DNA from: Pandoraea thiooxydans | GTDB taxonomy: Bacteria; Pseudomonadota; Gammaproteobacteria; Burkholderiales; Burkholderiaceae | Assembly: GCF_001931675.1 (NCBI RefSeq) | Contig: NZ_CP014839.1 | Span: 3,720,001 to 3,784,000, forward strand | Reading direction: 5' to 3' | Length of the DNA stretch: 64,000 nucleotides | In this document: piece after piece, positions 26,954-35,565 of the stretch | Numbering within the stretch: the first letter of the stretch is position 1 | Layout: each line of letters begins with the position of its first letter | Notes under the pieces: model-generated | Databases searched by the model: none | What the model saw: the letters and a program-made list of their open reading frames with translations, nothing else | Told to the model about the DNA's origin: nothing | Translations under genes and position numbers: made by a program

Positions 26954-28081
26954 TCAGAACGTGTGGCGAATGCCGGCGATCACCGAGGTCTGCGAGCGGG
27001 TGCTGGAGGCCGGCTGCGTAAACAGGGCGGCACGGGCCGCGTCACCCGAGGCGTGCTGGTACAAGCCCACCAGGTAAAGGTCCGTTCGCTTCGAGAGGTA
27101 ATAATCCGCCCCGAGATTGACTTGCTGATATTTGGGACGCCCGCCCGCATCGTTGCGTCCGTCGGTGTAGATATAGGCGGCGCCCAGACCCAGTTGCGGC
27201 GACCACTGATATCTGCCGTTGAGTTCATAGTTGTCGGCCCGGGCCGAGGCGATGGAGGCATCGAACACGGTGTGGCTGAACAGCAGCCCGAGCGTGGCGT
27301 GGCCCATCGCATAGGTGCCGCCGGCGGCGAATACCTGATGGCTCAGGATGGTGCCGCTGCCGCCCAGCGAGGCGAGCCCGTTGGCTCCGCCGTAATCGGA
27401 TTGAGCACCGCTGCCCGCAGCGCCTACCGCGCCGGCCGTGCCTGGCGCGGCCGGATGGTTCAGGCGGAAGTAGCCGGCGGCGAGCACCAACGGGCCATGC
27501 GCGTAGCGCGCGCCCAGGCTCCATGCCTGGTTATCGGAAAAAGCGCCGGGCTGGTTACTGAACCCGTACAGGCCACCGAACGTCAAGCCGTGATAGTCGA
27601 CACTGGTGAACTTGACCGAGTTGTTGACGCGAAACGCCGGCGCCAGATCGTCGATATTGCCTTCATGCGCACCGACGATCGAGGCCCAGCGGGCGGCCGA
27701 ACTCATGACGCCGACGAACTGCAGCACCGACTCGTATTGCCGCCCGAAGGTCAGGCTGCCATATTGGCGACTCCTCAAGCCGACGTAGGCCTGCCGCCCA
27801 AACTCGCGCCCGCCCTGAGTGGATTTTCCGCTGTTGATATCGAAGCCGTTTTCCAGCAAGAAAACCGCTTGCAGGCCGCCGCCCAGATCTTCCGAACCCT
27901 TAAGCCCCCAGCGGTTGCCGCTCAGGTTGCTCGACTGCGCCTTCCAGGCCTGGCTGCCCTGCTGGTTGCTGACGTAGGCCACGCCCGTATCGACGATGCC
28001 GTATAACACTACGTGGCTTTGCGCCGCGCACAGCGCGGGCAGCGCGGCCAACGACGCGAGGATGAGATAGCTAGCTTTCAC
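26954..28081 (-). CDS. Gram-negative trimeric porin, first island copy
   Basis: A 375-residue outer-membrane porin: signal peptide MKASYLILASLAALPALCAAQ, then the mature start SHVVLYGIVDTGVAY and sixteen-strand OmpC-like features, with the GNRWGLKGSEDLG and GREFGRQAYVGLR loops, and a terminal IRHTF aromatic end. It shares long identical blocks with the second porin at 38955-40100 (for example LLENGFDINSG and KRTDLYLVGLYQ), so the two are recent paralogues. It probably gives the island substrate passage through the outer membrane. It starts the transport part of the run, 153 bases after the isomerase gene. Confidence 0.93.
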   Translation of the reverse strand: MKASYLILASLAALPALCAAQSHVVLYGIVDTGVAYVSNQQGSQAWKAQSSNLSGNRWGLKGSEDLGGGLQAVFLLENGFDINSGKSTQGGREFGRQAYVGLRSRQYGSLTFGRQYESVLQFVGVMSSAARWASIVGAHEGNIDDLAPAFRVNNSVKFTSVDYHGLTFGGLYGFSNQPGAFSDNQAWSLGARYAHGPLVLAAGYFRLNHPAAPGTAGAVGAAGSGAQSDYGGANGLASLGGSGTILSHQVFAAGGTYAMGHATLGLLFSHTVFDASIASARADNYELNGRYQWSPQLGLGAAYIYTDGRNDAGGRPKYQQVNLGADYYLSKRTDLYLVGLYQHASGDAARAALFTQPASSTRSQTSVIAGIRHTF

Positions 28082-28234
28082 AGTACATGTCTCCGAATAT
28101 TATTTTTTGGCATCGCGTGCCGATCCGACGCCCGGCGGACCCGATTGGCGGGTGCCAGGCGGTGCGGTAAAACCGTTTCAATGGGGGGTGGCGTTCTCCT
28201 TGCGTTCAGAGGGGGTTGTCAGGTCGGCAGCGGC

Positions 28235-28990
28235 CTACAGACCGGCCGTGTCGCCCAGCAAGGCGCCGGCGCCCGGCAAGCGATGTGGCAGTTCGAGCAG
28301 GCGCAGCATCTGCCGCACCGTGCATGCCGCAGTGGAGGTCACGGGAATGCCCAAGGTGCGTTGCGCGGCCTGCAACGCCGCCAATGAGGGCATTTGCACG
28401 CAGGCCGACAACACCACCGCGTCGACGCCGCGCGTGTTGAGCCGTTTGACGTCGGCGAGCAACTGCAGCGGATCGCGCGCACCGACCTCGAGGTTGTCCT
28501 CGATCGAGAAATTGAGCGCATCGTGGACTTCGATGCCCTCGCTCTCGATGTACTCGCAAACCTTGTGCGTCAGCGCGTTGGTATAGGGCGCCATGAGCGA
28601 AATTTTGCGGGCGCCGAAGTGCTTGAGCTCGTCGACCAGCGCACCGGCCGAAGTCATGACGCGCGGCACCTTGCCGGCCGCGGTGACGGCCCGCGCCAAC
28701 TGCTCGGCCGCTTCCCGGTGATAGCCGTTGCCCATGCACATGATGGCGACCAGGCAAGCGGTGCTGAGCACGTCGACCTGGGCGTCGGCGAGCTCGGCCG
28801 CGCAGCGCCCCATGTCGCGATTCATGCGCTCGAGTTCTTCCGGCACCACGCGATGCATGCGCACGCGGCTCGCGTGAAAGGTAAAGGAGTCGTCGGGATA
28901 CGCCGCCATGCGCGCCTGCAGCATCGCGGGAATCTCTTTTTCCATGGTGATGTTGGAGCTGGGCACAATTTGCCCGATACGAAAATTCAT
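28235..28990 (-). CDS. Maleate cis-trans isomerase / Asp-Glu racemase family enzyme
   Basis: A 251-residue protein beginning MNFRIGQIVPSSNITMEKEIPAML, the signature opening of maleate isomerases such as NicE. The two catalytic cysteines appear in STACLVAIMCMGNGYH and VVLSACVQMPSL. The expected reaction is maleate to fumarate through a covalent Cys adduct, the final step of several aromatic and pyridine pathways that release maleate. Its presence suggests that ring cleavage here ends in a C4 cis-diacid. It is 8 bases after the thioesterase gene. The related arylmalonate decarboxylase and hydantoin racemase groups are alternatives. Confidence 0.82.
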   Translation of the reverse strand: MNFRIGQIVPSSNITMEKEIPAMLQARMAAYPDDSFTFHASRVRMHRVVPEELERMNRDMGRCAAELADAQVDVLSTACLVAIMCMGNGYHREAAEQLARAVTAAGKVPRVMTSAGALVDELKHFGARKISLMAPYTNALTHKVCEYIESEGIEVHDALNFSIEDNLEVGARDPLQLLADVKRLNTRGVDAVVLSACVQMPSLAALQAAQRTLGIPVTSTAACTVRQMLRLLELPHRLPGAGALLGDTAGL

Positions 28991-28998
28991 GGTTCGTC

Positions 28999-29484
28999 TC
29001 ACTCGTGGTTTTTGCGTTGCCGGGTCGGCCCGGTGGCCTCGGCATGGCAATACGTTTGCAGCACGGCGCGCAACGACGGCGGAATCGGCGCGCTCTGGCG
29101 CGCTTCGAGCCGCACGCAGATCGGAGAGAACGTCGCGCGGAAAATCAGCGTGCCGTCGGGCTTGCGCGCGACGCAGTGGAAGTCATAGGAGCGTTCGCGA
29201 ATCTCGCCGACCGTGCAGGTGATGTCGACCACATCGTTGGGCCACAGCGTGCCAGCGAAATCGAACGCCATCCCCCGGCATGGGGTGCCGACGCCGTGCA
29301 CTTGGCCCAGCGACTCGCCGGTGTTGCCGGCCAGGTGATCGGCAAACAACCCGACCGCGCCGAGCAGGTATTCGGTGAAGCGTCCCGTGTAGACCACCCC
29401 GGCCGGATCGCAATCGCCCCAGCGCACCTGCCGCCTGACCACAAATGGCCGCTCGCTCAACACATATTCCGCGCTGCGGATCAT
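28999..29484 (-). CDS. 4-hydroxybenzoyl-CoA-type thioesterase
   Basis: A 161-residue hotdog-fold thioesterase. The RWGDCDPAGVVYTGRFTEY segment carries the catalytic Asp in the DxDxxGxVY arrangement of 4-hydroxybenzoyl-CoA thioesterases. I use the ATG at 29484, seven bases after GAGG; another ATG two codons upstream overlaps the end of the hydroxylase gene but sits too close to that site. It would free an aromatic acid from CoA after ring hydroxylation by the preceding enzyme, as in ligase-hydroxylase-thioesterase routes. It is cytoplasmic, with no signal. Confidence 0.88.
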   Translation of the reverse strand: MIRSAEYVLSERPFVVRRQVRWGDCDPAGVVYTGRFTEYLLGAVGLFADHLAGNTGESLGQVHGVGTPCRGMAFDFAGTLWPNDVVDITCTVGEIRERSYDFHCVARKPDGTLIFRATFSPICVRLEARQSAPIPPSLRAVLQTYCHAEATGPTRQRKNHE

Positions 29485-29486
29485 GG

Positions 29487-30635
29487 TCATGCCTCGTCGG
29501 CCAGCACCACGCCGGCATCCGCGATTTCCCTGACCAGCTCGGGGTATTGGTCACGCAGGCGTGCCCCGTCGACGCGACCGGTGCGCGTCATGAAGCGGTA
29601 GACGAATTCATGCGGCGAATAGGTGTCCATCCATTCGCGCATGCGCTCGTACCAGAGAAACGACGCGCTCGACGCATCGATCAGCTGCTTCTTGTGCGGC
29701 CCGCGCGATTCGACATAGCGCGCCAGCGCCGCCGGGATATCGTTGGGCGACAGCGCCACGGCCTCGGCCAGCGCAATGGCGTCTTCCATCGCGATGCGCG
29801 TGCCGGAGCCGATCGAAAAATGCGCGCTGGCCAGCGCGTCGCCAAGCAGCACCCGATTGCCGGCATGCCAACGCGCATTGCGAATCACCGGGAACTGCCG
29901 CCACACCGAATTGTTCGAGACCAGGCGCTCGCCGTCGAGCTCGGCCGCGAAGACCGTCTCGAACAGTGCCTGGCGCTGTTCGTCCGACAGCGTCTCGATT
30001 CCCAGGTCGAGCCATGTCTGGTGGTCGCACTCCGCCACGAAGGTACTCATGCTGTCCGAGTAGGGGTAATAGTGCGCAACGAAATAGCCGCCCTGAAATT
30101 TGCGGAACACCAGGGCCGGCGACTCAAAGGCCTTGGCCACGCCGTACCACGCGAAGTGATTGCTCAAGTTGTAGTGAGTGGTGCCGAACCCGGCTTCATC
30201 GGCAGCGCGAATTTTCGAGTGCACGCCGTCCGCGCCGACCACCAGGTCGCCATCGAGGCGCTCGAAATCGGTCACACGCGTCTCGTAGAGCACCTCGATG
30301 CCAAGCCGCTCGGCATGCGCCTGCAGGATTTCGAGCAGGGTAATGCGCGGAATCGCGCCGCCAGCGCCCGGCCGGCGCACGACCACCGCCGTGTCGTTCA
30401 GGACGATCCCTTGCTGGTCAGTAAACTTCATCGCCTCGACCAGATCGGCGCAGACTTCGGGCGCGGCTGCCTGCAAGCGCGCGAGCCCGGTATCGGCCAG
30501 CACGACCCCGAAACCGAAGGTCGCATCGCGCGGATTCTGCTCGAACACCGTGAGCCGCGCGGCGGGCACGCGCCGTGCCAACAGAATGGCCAGAAACAAC
30601 CCTGCCGGGCCGCCGCCAACGATATCGGCTTTCAT
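29487..30635 (-). CDS. FAD-dependent aryl-CoA hydroxylase (anthraniloyl/salicylyl-CoA monooxygenase type)
   Basis: A 382-residue group A flavoprotein monooxygenase. It has IVGGGPAGLFLAIL at the N-terminus, FGFGVVLAD, DLVVGADGVHSKIR (the DG motif), STFVAEC, GNRVLLGDALASAHFSIGSGTRIAMEDAIALAE (written in parts), and a C-terminal SFLWYERMREWMD. The HFSIGSGT segment and the W(Y/F)E...M region match anthraniloyl-CoA monooxygenase N-terminal halves and salicylyl-CoA 5-hydroxylase rather than classical hydroxybenzoate hydroxylases. A strong GGAGG lies four bases from the ATG at 30635, and the start overlaps the VOC gene's stop by four bases. The likely substrate is the CoA ester made by the ligase at 31526-33220. 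Confidence 0.85.
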   Translation of the reverse strand: MKADIVGGGPAGLFLAILLARRVPAARLTVFEQNPRDATFGFGVVLADTGLARLQAAAPEVCADLVEAMKFTDQQGIVLNDTAVVVRRPGAGGAIPRITLLEILQAHAERLGIEVLYETRVTDFERLDGDLVVGADGVHSKIRAADEAGFGTTHYNLSNHFAWYGVAKAFESPALVFRKFQGGYFVAHYYPYSDSMSTFVAECDHQTWLDLGIETLSDEQRQALFETVFAAELDGERLVSNNSVWRQFPVIRNARWHAGNRVLLGDALASAHFSIGSGTRIAMEDAIALAEAVALSPNDIPAALARYVESRGPHKKQLIDASSASFLWYERMREWMDTYSPHEFVYRFMTRTGRVDGARLRDQYPELVREIADAGVVLADEA

Positions 30636-31519
30636 ACGGCCTCCGACGGTGCAATAAGGAGCGTTTCGGCGTCGAAGGTCGTGATGCGCCCGACCAGGCC
30701 GCCGGTCAGCGCGCCGTACCAGACGGCCGGCTTGAAGCCGAGTTCGCGTCGCTTGAATTCCAGCGACGGCGTGCCGTCGATGCGCAGGTAGTCGCCGTGC
30801 GCCGGACCAACCCGGTAGCCGCGCCGCGCCGCGACTTCGGCCAATGCCTGAAACTCCGGCACATCGAGCACGAACATCGTGGCGGCGGCAGGCTCGGTGC
30901 CGCCCGCCCCCGAGACCTCGCGCAAGGCCGCGCCCTTGCGTTGCCATACCGCGTCGATCGATGCGAATGCCGCGCCTCGCGCAGTGCACCGTTCGAGTTC
31001 GACAGCAGCCGCGACAGTGCGGGTCGCGTCGTCCGCGTCGGACTGGACGAACGGGCGCGTCTGGTAGGTGATTTCGATCGGATAGCCGTTGGGATCGTTG
31101 AAGTAGATCGATTCGATCACTTCGTGCCGCACCTGGTAACGCAGCTCGATGCCGGCCTGCTCGACCCGTGCGCGCCAGGCCATCAGTTCCTCGAGGTTCG
31201 CGACCTGCCAGGCGGTATGGGTGGCACGATCCTGATAGTGATCGCTCGGCACCAGATGCGCAGGCCGTTCGGTGCCGATGTAGTAGAAGAAGGCGATCGT
31301 GCTGCCGTTGCCGCTATCGAAAAAAAAGTGCAGAAAGTCCGCATGATCGGCCGGCCCCCAGCCGCGCGCCGAGATCGCGTGAACCAGCGGCAAGCCGAGC
31401 AGATCGCGGTAGAAATGCACGGTTTGCTCCAGCTTCCAGGTGGGCCGCGCGGTGTGATGGACACCGCGCAGGGCGAGTTCGGATATCGCGCCCGCTGCGC
31501 GAGATGCAAGATTCGTCAT
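30632..31519 (-). CDS. Two-module VOC protein, ring-cleavage dioxygenase candidate
   Basis: A 295-residue VOC-fold protein. The first module shows GVHHTARPTWKLEQTV, HFYRDLLGLPL, a metal His in RATHTAWQV and a Glu in YPIEITYQT, together a His-His-Glu metal set like that of type I extradiol dioxygenases. The second module is degenerate. It is not a clear match to known catechol dioxygenases, so a glyoxalase or isomerase role remains possible. It is coupled to the hydroxylase gene by a four-base overlap and starts six bases after the ligase gene, which places its action in the same pathway, most likely on the hydroxylated ring. Confidence 0.75.
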   Translation of the reverse strand: MTNLASRAAGAISELALRGVHHTARPTWKLEQTVHFYRDLLGLPLVHAISARGWGPADHADFLHFFFDSGNGSTIAFFYYIGTERPAHLVPSDHYQDRATHTAWQVANLEELMAWRARVEQAGIELRYQVRHEVIESIYFNDPNGYPIEITYQTRPFVQSDADDATRTVAAAVELERCTARGAAFASIDAVWQRKGAALREVSGAGGTEPAAATMFVLDVPEFQALAEVAARRGYRVGPAHGDYLRIDGTPSLEFKRRELGFKPAVWYGALTGGLVGRITTFDAETLLIAPSEAV

Positions 31520-31525
31520 GATGAA

Positions 31526-33220
31526 TTACTCGTGTGAGGGATTGAGTGCGCGCTCGCGCTCGATTTTTTCGGCGATGCGCTTGCGCAGCAGCACCTTGCT
31601 GAGCTTGCCCGAGGCAGTCACCGGAAATTCCGGGACGATCTCGACACGCTCGGGCCATTTGAATTTGGCGATGCCATACGCCTCGAGAAAACCCGTCAGG
31701 TCCGGGAGCGTGACCGGCGGGCACTCCTCGCGCGGCATGATGAAAGCGCACACGCGCTCGCCATAGGCCGGGTCCGGCATGCCCACCACCGCCGAGGCCA
31801 GCACGCCCGGACATTGGTTGATGACGTTCTCGAGTTCCTCGGCATTGATCTTCTCGCCGCCGCGATCGACCACGTCTTTGGTGCGGCCCCGGAAAAAGTA
31901 ATAGCGCTGGCCGTCGATGAGCTCGTAGCGCATCAGGTCACCCGAGCGGTAAAAGCCGTCGGAGGTAAAGCGATGCACGTCCTCGCGCTCGGATTTGTAG
32001 TAGCCGGCGATGGTGTACGGCCCTCGGAAAATCGCCTCGCCGATCTCGCCCTCGCCCACCTCCTCTTCGGTGCCCGGATGGACGATGCGCACTTCGTCGG
32101 CCGCGCACACGGGCCGGCCCACGGATTCGGCCAACACGTAATCGGAGTCGCCCGCGCGCGCGAACATGATCACGCCCTCGGTCATGCCGAAGATGTGATA
32201 GCAAGGCGAGCCGAGCACTTCGCTCAGACCGGCCGCATTCTTTGGTGCGATCAATTTTCGTTGCGCCCGGGCAGCCACGTCGGCGCGACGCATTTCATCG
32301 GCCACCCGGGCGAAGATCGGCCCCGCCAGGCCGTACCAGGTCGGCTGGAACTCGCGGATCAGGCCGCACAGGGTTGCTTGCGCGATGTCGGCGCATACCG
32401 TCACCGTTGCGCCGCACAGCAGGAACGGGCCGAAGAAGCACGCCATGTTCATGTTGTGCATCAACGGCGTCGGCATGAACAGCACGTCGTGCGCCGTATA
32501 GCCGTTCCACGCGGCCACCGCGTTCATGTTGAGCAGGTATTCGTTCTGGAAGCGCGGAATGATTTTGGGCACACCCGTGGTGCCGCCGGACAACTGAAAC
32601 ACCACTGCCTGGTACGGGTCGTGCTCGACCTCGGACAGCAGCGTCCGGGCCTCGTCGAGCGGCATGGCGTCGATCAGCGCCCGCATGTGGTGCGCGTTGC
32701 CGCGCCGCTCGCCGCGCGCTTGCACGATCAGGCGCAGCGACGGCACCTCGGACTGCATCTCCTGCGCGAAAGCGACGTCGTCGAATTTGGCATCGTCGCC
32801 CTGCACGAAATGCACCCGGGCTTCGGCCAGGTTGCCCAGATACGACACCTCGTGACGGCGAAACGCCGCCAGCGCGCAGATCGGAATCAAGCCGGCCTTG
32901 AGGCAGCCGAGAAAGGCGATCAGCAATTCCTGGCAATTGCCGCACTGGAAAAACACCCGGTCGAGCGGCCGCGCCCCCAGACGCAGCAGTGCCGCGCCGA
33001 AGCGGTCGGTCAGCGCGTCGAGTTCGCGATACGACAGCACGCCGTCGGGGCCGGCCACCGCCGTGCGCCCGGCATGTGTCTCGAAAGACGCGCGCAACGC
33101 CTCGGCCAATGTCGCCTCGGGCAGGATGCCGGACTCGACATAGCCGCGCAGACGGGTCATATCCGGATAGCGCACGCCGTCGAGCAATATGCGGGGACGA
33201 TAGAGTTCTCGGTCAGACAT
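31526..33220 (-). CDS. Aryl-acid AMP/CoA ligase (EntE/SdgA-like)
   Basis: A 564-residue adenylate-forming enzyme. It has the phosphate loop LSGGTTGVPKIIPR, the IFGMTEG motif, YRSGDLM, the hinge FRGRTKDVVDRGGEKI and the C-terminal catalytic Lys region ASGKLSKVLLRK. The segment around KIIPRFQNEY resembles the 2,3-dihydroxybenzoate-AMP ligase and salicylyl-CoA ligase branch. It should activate a hydroxylated benzoic-type acid as the AMP and then CoA ester. A GTG three codons upstream is an alternative start. It follows the hydrolase gene by 37 bases and precedes the VOC gene by six, in the nine-gene run. Confidence 0.88.
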   Translation of the reverse strand: MSDRELYRPRILLDGVRYPDMTRLRGYVESGILPEATLAEALRASFETHAGRTAVAGPDGVLSYRELDALTDRFGAALLRLGARPLDRVFFQCGNCQELLIAFLGCLKAGLIPICALAAFRRHEVSYLGNLAEARVHFVQGDDAKFDDVAFAQEMQSEVPSLRLIVQARGERRGNAHHMRALIDAMPLDEARTLLSEVEHDPYQAVVFQLSGGTTGVPKIIPRFQNEYLLNMNAVAAWNGYTAHDVLFMPTPLMHNMNMACFFGPFLLCGATVTVCADIAQATLCGLIREFQPTWYGLAGPIFARVADEMRRADVAARAQRKLIAPKNAAGLSEVLGSPCYHIFGMTEGVIMFARAGDSDYVLAESVGRPVCAADEVRIVHPGTEEEVGEGEIGEAIFRGPYTIAGYYKSEREDVHRFTSDGFYRSGDLMRYELIDGQRYYFFRGRTKDVVDRGGEKINAEELENVINQCPGVLASAVVGMPDPAYGERVCAFIMPREECPPVTLPDLTGFLEAYGIAKFKWPERVEIVPEFPVTASGKLSKVLLRKRIAEKIERERALNPSHE

Positions 33221-33257
33221 GGTTCTCACTCATTCTAATTAGGACTTTACGCCAGAC

Positions 33258-34511
33258 TCATTGCATGGCGTTCTGCAGCCAATCGGCGATATGCCGGCCC
33301 ACCACCACGCGCCCCGACTCCTCGCCCTCGGACAGCGCCATGCCGTGGTGATTGCCGCGAACTCGCCGGTGCGTTTTGTGCGGCGCGCCGATGCTCGCGA
33401 AAATCGCCTCGATATCCCGCGGAAAGGTGCATTGGTCGCCGGTGTACTCCAGCAGGAGCGTGGGCACGGCGATCGCTCCAGCGCATTTGGCCAGCGTCGC
33501 GTTCGACGACAGGCCGGACCAGGTCGATAGCCACGACTCGGGCGTGACGATGCGTGCGAAGCCGACGCTGCCCCAATTGGAAACGAACGGATCGTTGCCC
33601 CATAGCGAGCCGGTCTCGCGGTCGGACGGGTCGATGCTGAGGTCCCACGCGCGCAAATCGGCATCGGTACGCCACACCTGGAAAATCGGCGCATGTCTGG
33701 CCAGGCGGCGATCGAGCGGATCCAGCGAACCGCCCTTCACGCGCTGGCGCGCCGCCAGCTTGCGTGCAAGGAGTTCGCGAGCCATCCGGTCGATACGCTC
33801 GACGCGCGCGACCTGCGCGGCGCGGTAACGTGTAACGAACTCCGGAGCGTAATGGCCGCGGCGGGCAGCCACATCGAAGCCGTTGGCCGGCGCGAACGGA
33901 TCGAGCGCCGGGTCGGTGGCCATCGGGTCGTTTTCGTCGACCACGCTGGGATCGAGCCCGCTCATCAGCAACGCCCCCTGGCCCGGGTGCGGCGACACGA
34001 AAATCATGCCGTCGACCAGCGGCATATCGAGATGCATCAGTCCGGTCGAACGCCCGCCAGGAGTTTTGGCAATACGCTGTTCGGGCGCCAGGGTGGCCTG
34101 CTGGTTATAGAACGCATAAAGACCCGCACCGCCGGAATTGCCAAGCAGTACGATGTTTTCGTAGCCGGCTCGACGCAGGTGCGCGACACCCGCGGCCACG
34201 TCGAACAACGCGATCTCGTGCTCCAGGCGCAAGTCGTTGCCAATCGAGCGCGGCGCCTGGACCCAGCACGCGCAACCGGCATCGAGAATGAACGGCACGA
34301 GATAGTGCGTGACCGACATCTCGCGTGGATGCATCAGCGACACGACCGTTTTTTCCGCGCCGGTGGCGGTAAATAGAAAGCCGAGCGTCTTTTGTCCATC
34401 GGCCGTTTGCAGCGCATAGGGCTCAACCTTGTAGGGGCGCGCCATCAAGGCCGCATCCCAGTGCGCGCCGCGCAATCCCGCCGTTACATGAGAGGTGGCA
34501 AGGGGTTTCAC
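33258..34511 (-). CDS. Alpha/beta hydrolase, first gene of the TetR-linked run
   Basis: A 417-residue alpha/beta hydrolase with nucleophile elbow GNSGGAG, an upstream HPREMSVTHYLVP segment, YTGDQCTFP near the acid position and GNHHGMAL with the likely catalytic His. I choose the GTG at 34511 because GGAG lies five bases upstream; a TTG at 34544 would swallow part of an operator. No signal peptide is seen. It is the promoter-proximal gene of nine. Candidate roles are hydrolysis of a ring-cleavage product or of an ester substrate before activation. I do not recognise a specific family member. Confidence 0.8.
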   Translation of the reverse strand: MKPLATSHVTAGLRGAHWDAALMARPYKVEPYALQTADGQKTLGFLFTATGAEKTVVSLMHPREMSVTHYLVPFILDAGCACWVQAPRSIGNDLRLEHEIALFDVAAGVAHLRRAGYENIVLLGNSGGAGLYAFYNQQATLAPEQRIAKTPGGRSTGLMHLDMPLVDGMIFVSPHPGQGALLMSGLDPSVVDENDPMATDPALDPFAPANGFDVAARRGHYAPEFVTRYRAAQVARVERIDRMARELLARKLAARQRVKGGSLDPLDRRLARHAPIFQVWRTDADLRAWDLSIDPSDRETGSLWGNDPFVSNWGSVGFARIVTPESWLSTWSGLSSNATLAKCAGAIAVPTLLLEYTGDQCTFPRDIEAIFASIGAPHKTHRRVRGNHHGMALSEGEESGRVVVGRHIADWLQNAMQ

Positions 34512-34528
34512 GTCGACTCCGTCGAATA

Positions 34529-34601
34529 ATTGATATGGTGTCAAATAGGTTAGACATTAATTGAGCCAGTGTCAATTAATTAATTGATGGCATCTCAAAT
34601 A
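34529..34601. promoter_or_regulatory. Three tandem TTGA-N7-TCAA operators
   Basis: The divergent region between the hydrolase and the TetR gene holds three inverted repeats with identical geometry: TTGA at 34530-34533 with TCAA at 34541-34544, TTGA at 34561-34564 with TCAA at 34572-34575, and TTGA at 34584-34587 with TCAA at 34595-34598. The central one has perfect eight-base arms, TTAATTGA and TCAATTAA. Spacing between sites is 31 and 23 bases. These are the natural binding sites for the TetR protein at 34683-35504. Confidence 0.72.
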
Positions 34602-34682
34602 TCCGTGTAAACTCTGACTCATATTGGTCCGGCCGGCGCGTCTCGCACCGGTCGGTCGACCGCCTCTTCGCTGAAATCGACG

Positions 34683-35504
34683 ATGAAAACACCCACCAGG
34701 AAGCCCGCCGCTTCGCCCAAGGCAACGCCGCCGCGCAAGCGCGGCCGCCCGCCGAAGGTCGAGGCGCCGCTGGGCACCGCGCCGCTGCTGTCGCGCAATG
34801 CGCTGATCGATCATGCGGCAGCCATGACGCGGCACACGCCGCTCGATCAAATCTCGATGGTGCAGATCGCCAAGGACTTCGGCGTGGCACCGGGCCTGAT
34901 TCACTATTACCTGGGCGGCCGGGAAGGCCTGATCTCGGGCGTGATGAACAAGTACCATCACGATCGGCTCGAAAAATTGCCGGCGCTCACCGGCGACTGG
35001 CGGCACGACGTGGAGGACATCGCCCGCATCAGTTTCGCGGCGGCGGCCGATGTGCCCGGCATCAGTCTCTACCTCGCCTCGCATAATCGCTTTCGCCTGT
35101 TTCAGGACGTGGGCCCAGGCGAGACCGACTACGGCATTGCGGTGTTCAATCACATCACCTCGGCGTTCCTGCAAGGCGGCTTTTCGCCGGAAGCGGCCGC
35201 GCTGGCGTATCACTTGCTCGCGCAATTCCTGTTGGCTTCAAGCGTGGCAGTGGCCGGCCGCCAATCGCCGGCCGAGCATCATCAGTTCATTCTGGAAAAA
35301 TTCGAGGCCATCACCGACGCGCGCTTCGAAGCGGCCAAAGTGGTGGGGCGCGCGTTCTCCGCGCTCGATGCCGACCAGGCATTCAACGAGGGATTGAGAT
35401 TGCTGCTCGACGGCTTCGCGTCGTGGCAGGCGCCCGTGGCGCAGGCGAAGACCGGCAAGGGCAAGCCGGCGGCACGCTCGACACTCAAGAAAATCGCCGG
35501 CTAG
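34683..35504 (+). CDS. TetR-family transcriptional regulator with AT-hook-like N-terminus
   Basis: A 273-residue TetR protein. Before the usual HTH (ISMVQIAKDFGVAPGLIHYYLGGREGL, about residues 58-85) there is a roughly 35-residue basic leader including PRKRGRPPK, an AT-hook-like motif suited to the AT-rich operators beside it. The C-terminal half is helical and ligand-binding, and the tail is again Lys-rich. It is divergent from the nine-gene aromatic run and most likely represses it until a pathway intermediate, perhaps an aryl-CoA, binds. The start follows about 80 bases after the last operator. Confidence 0.88.
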   Translation: MKTPTRKPAASPKATPPRKRGRPPKVEAPLGTAPLLSRNALIDHAAAMTRHTPLDQISMVQIAKDFGVAPGLIHYYLGGREGLISGVMNKYHHDRLEKLPALTGDWRHDVEDIARISFAAAADVPGISLYLASHNRFRLFQDVGPGETDYGIAVFNHITSAFLQGGFSPEAAALAYHLLAQFLLASSVAVAGRQSPAEHHQFILEKFEAITDARFEAAKVVGRAFSALDADQAFNEGLRLLLDGFASWQAPVAQAKTGKGKPAARSTLKKIAG

Positions 35505-35520
35505 CCGGGCGTGCGGCCGC

Positions 35521-35538
35521 GGCACGCCAAAGCGTGCC
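35521..35538. terminator. Hairpin between convergent TetR and LysR genes
   Basis: GGCACGC-N4-GCGTGCC forms a seven-base-pair stem between the stop codons of the convergent TetR and LysR genes. There is no U-run, so termination would need another factor; position is the main support. Confidence 0.35.
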
Positions 35539-35565
35539 CCCGACACCGCGCCGGCCGCGTTCGGC

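Noticed and set aside
28095-28120. Third copy of the GntR site TTTTTTGGCATC upstream of the porin
   Set aside because: Only the left half matches the sites near 12205 and 12338; the CCCA half is absent, so it is probably chance.
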